A stretch of DNA of 64,000 bases from Piper betle (lineage: Eukaryota; Streptophyta; Magnoliopsida; Piperales; Piperaceae), in contig JAURVB010000761.1 in NCBI GenBank assembly GCA_033002965.1, positions 5,001-69,000 of the forward strand, written 5' to 3'. Each line of letters opens with the position of its first letter. The stretch's first letter is position 1. The notes beneath the pieces were generated by a model. The model saw only the letters and a list, made by a program, of their open reading frames with translations, was not told the origin of the DNA and ran no database searches. A program made the position numbers and the translations under genes. This document shows positions 61,345 to 64,000 of this stretch, piece after piece.

Positions 61345-61770
61345 ATTGGATCATTGGAGAAGTTGGGCCACAAAGATTCCGAATCTACGATTTTGGAATC
61401 TCACGCTGACGTATAATAATATTTATGTATATACTTGTGTGTCCGTGACTGATTACATACAGTAGATCTAATAGTTGGAATACATTAATATATGCTTTGA
61501 AAATATATATATATATACATGAAGATGGTACAAGCAAATTATAATACATGTGTTTCTTTCTAAAATTTATACTATTCAAGTCCATTGGAGAGGTGGGGCC
61601 ATGGGGCAGCATAGAGTCCGGATCTAGAATTTTGGAATCTATCTATGTAGTGGTGACCAATCTTATGTGCTAGTTGTGCATGCTGGTTGGAATCTGTTAA
61701 TATATAAGTGAATGAATGATGCATGGTAATAACTAAGAACAAGTTTATTGTAATAATATATATATATATA
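61345..61770. repeat. Two-copy degenerate tandem duplication, period about 240 bp
   Basis: CATTGGAGAAGTTGGGCCA (61352 region) recurs as CATTGGAGAGGTGGGGCCA (61583 region). TTTTGGAATCT near 61391 recurs near 61630, GTTGGAAT...TTAATATAT near 61473 recurs near 61687, and each copy ends in a TA tract. It is non-coding and the copies are clearly diverged. Confidence 0.7.
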
Positions 61771-62099
61771 TAATGGAAGTGTAAAAAGATGTAAGGCAGG
61801 ACAATTCATAATGTAGGTAGGCTAAATATATCAACAAAATTTAGCAAAGCCCCGTTCCCCCGACCCCCCCCCCCCTTCTCAAAGTGCCACTTTTTAATTG
61901 GCCCACTTAAATTCTATATGAATTTCATTAACCATCCCAACAAACAAAAAAAACTTTATTTATGAGGAGGCAATATAAACCTACTTACAACAACATTTTG
62001 TTTAATAAAATACTATTTTAGGCAAAAGGTAATGAATGTGAGTTTCTTACTATAAAATAAAAAATCGACGTATAGTAAGGTGACATGCCTCCATTCACC

Positions 62100-63670
62100 A
62101 TCTTAAGTGAGTTTTTAAATATGTACTTAAATTAAGTTTAGTGATTGTAAAGAACTACGCTTTTGAGGTGAAAACTTAGGTGAGATGAAAATCGCAGAGT
62201 AAGGTAAAAAATGTTGGTTTCTTGTGGTACTTCTTAAATACTCTTTTAAAGGCTGAGTTGAGGTGAGGTGATAGTGGGAATATGAGTTTTTGAGATAAAA
62301 TAGTGATGGTGAGGAAGAAAAGTATAGAAGATGGGTTCGTTTCTAGTTAAATGAATTTTTGAATATAAACTTAGGTAAGGTGATAATAGTTAAGTGGGTT
62401 TTTGAGTAAAAACTTAGCTAAGATAAAGTGATTAAGGGGGAGTAAAGTGAAAAAGGTGAATTTCTTAATGACTTTTTCAATACGAGTTTAGCTGATGTAA
62501 TGGTGGGAAGTGGGTCTTTGAGGTGGGATAATGATAAGAAGGTGAATTTTTTAGAATATTTGAAGGTTGGGGATGAATGCGGGTTTTTTAACGCACTTCT
62601 TAAATGAATTTTTAAATACGAAATTATGTACATGGTTGCATAAATCGGAATCGGAATCGGAATCGGTTTTCCCGTGAATCGGAATCGGAATCGGAATCGG
62701 TCTGAATCGGCCAAGAATCGGTTCAGTTGAATCGGTCCAAATTAATTTAATCGGTCATATATAATAATTTGATAATTTATAATATAAATATATTAAAATT
62801 GGATATTGATGTTATTTTGATATTATTCTGTTTATTATAGTTTATGATATTTTTTAAATATTTTTTAAGATTTTTTTAAAATTATTTAGAATTAATTATT
62901 ATTTTTGACTCGTGTTAGACTCGAATCAACTTTTAATTACGAGAATGCCACCCTCCCCTCTCTCACCCATCGCGCGCCGCCGGCGGCCCGGTCGGACGAA
63001 CCGTCGGCCGGCGGAATCGAGGCGGAATCGCGGCGGAAGCGTCGGACGGTGGAAGGTGAGTTCGGAACGGGCGCAGCGTCGGACGGCGGTGGGGTGGTCG
63101 GAAGGTCGGGCGGAGCGTCGGGCGGCCGAATCGCGGCGGAATCGCGGCGGAATCGGGCGGAATGGCGGCGGAATCGGGCGGAAGCGCGGCGGAGGGCGGC
63201 GGAGCGAACGCGGCGGCGGAATCGGGGGGTTTAGGTTTTTTAATCGAAATTACCAATTTGCCCATGCTTAAATAATTTAATAAAAATTATACCTAGGGTA
63301 TTTTGGTAATTTCCTAAAAACCGATTCCGATTTAAATCGGCCGATTCCGATTCCGATTTAAATCGGTCGGAATCGGCCGAAAATCGCCGATTCCATACCC
63401 GATTCGGGGCCGACCGATTCGGCCCCGAAATCGGATCGGCATCGCGCCGATCCGATTTAAATCGGCCGATTCCGCACGGAATCGGCCGATTTTCTCAACC
63501 CTGATTATGTAAGGTGTTGGGGAGGTAAACTTCTTGGTCAAGTGATGCAAAGAAATAAGTTTTTGAGGTGAGGTGAGGTTAGGTGAGGTGAAGTGGAAGA
63601 GGAAGGTGAATGTCTATTTTTTATTGTACACAAGTTTTTAAATATAAACTTAGGTGAAGTGATGAAGAGA
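62100..63670. repeat. Degenerate GGTGAGGTGA / GTTTTTAAATA-type repeats hosting an hAT element
   Basis: On both sides of the hAT element the DNA is built from loosely repeated phrases such as AACTTAGGTGA, AGTTTTTGAG, AATTTTTAAATACGAA and GGTGAGGTGA (62100-62622 and 63512-63670). Units are roughly 60-120 bp and strongly diverged. The upstream stretch 61167-62100 also holds a C11 run near 61864 and a TA tract near 61759. No gene was seen. Confidence 0.55.
62631..63503. mobile_element. Non-autonomous hAT-type element with 8-bp TSD
   Basis: 873 bp bounded by an exact 8-bp duplication, ATTATGTA (62623-62630 and 63504-63511). The right end read inward is CAGGGTTGAGAAAATCGGCC, and the left is CATGGTTGCATAAATCGGAA. 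CAGGG-type ends with an 8-bp TSD are hallmarks of hAT elements. Subterminal regions are packed with AATCGG hexamers (62644-62760 on the left; inverted and direct at 63320-63490), as expected for transposase-binding arrays. The middle has AT-rich sequence and a CGG-rich block (62970-63225) whose long reading frames are compositional. No transposase is encoded. Confidence 0.87.
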
Positions 63671-64000
63671 GGGGGTGATCAACCTTTGTCAAAGAAACCC
63701 ACCTTTTTCACCTTTTGACAAAATAAAATTTATTTATTGTGTTTTTGTACATGTTTTCGAGTGGGTTTTTACTGTTTTATTAAGCGAATTCCTTTATCAC
63801 AAGGAGGTTTATATTGTCTCCTACCAAATGAAATCAACTTTTTTTTGTTTGTGGTTTTGTTAGTGAAACCCTACATGGACTCCACGTGCACCTATCAAGA
63901 AATAGTGTAATAGTGTACTTTTAACGAAAAAAAAGGGTTTTGCTAAAAATTCTTTAAATATATATATTTATAAGGTTTGTAAAAGTTTAATAGCCTTAAT
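63671..64000. other. Right edge of the window, no feature recognised
   Basis: AT-rich sequence. The short frame at 63675-63863 has no recognisable motif. Confidence 0.5.

Noticed and set aside
62905..63271. Arg/Gly-rich open frames of about 110 residues
   Set aside because: They are inside the CGG-rich core of the hAT element, in all frames, without motifs.

Overview
The window is nuclear DNA of a flowering plant. Three intron-containing genes belong to plant families and use canonical GT-AG introns. Around them lie nested LTR retrotransposon remnants, a Mutator-like element, hAT-like elements and AT-rich intergenic DNA. The species cannot be fixed from the sequence. All exon joins and element boundaries were read by eye; no search or alignment was run.

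Layout. 1-11667 is an almost uninterrupted (AC)n array that runs off the left edge. 11668-27209 is a transposon nest. An old LTR (here LTR C, 12772-14283 resuming at 25872-27209) holds a second LTR (LTR B, 14284-25871, flanked by the 5-bp duplication GTAGA). LTR B holds a Mutator-like element (about 16722-24600) with hairpin-bearing ends, and the element's FAR1-type transposase is split by a third LTR (LTR A, 19623-22678). 27.8-48.2 kb is a gene island: a LIKE-COV membrane protein gene (+), a LEA_2/NHL-type single-pass membrane protein gene (+) and a TauE/SafE-family membrane protein gene (-). The first gene's 4.9-kb intron 1 holds internal duplications and a small Ty3-type retroelement. The second has a long 5' leader intron made of about four decayed 300-bp repeats. 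48.2-64 kb is again repeat-dominated: an inverted LTR of the same superfamily (53308-59061) with a younger solo LTR inside it (55619-58594), another solo LTR with a perfect TSD (59336-61161), and an 873-bp hAT-type element with a perfect 8-bp TSD (62631-63503).

The three genes show no common pathway. All three predicted products are membrane proteins, which may be chance. Two of the three coding regions carry a one-base frameshift at a C5 run that homologous reading predicts to be C6. Together with the indel-only interruptions of the AC array, this points to long-read consensus errors rather than two dead genes.

Most notable points: the 11.7-kb dinucleotide array; the four-level nest with both outer junctions of LTR B still readable; a roughly 58-bp GACTCG...TTACGAAAATGCCACC module shared by LTRs, the hAT element, a MITE-like element and the Mutator-like element; and tandem amplification of that module in one arm of the Mutator-like element.
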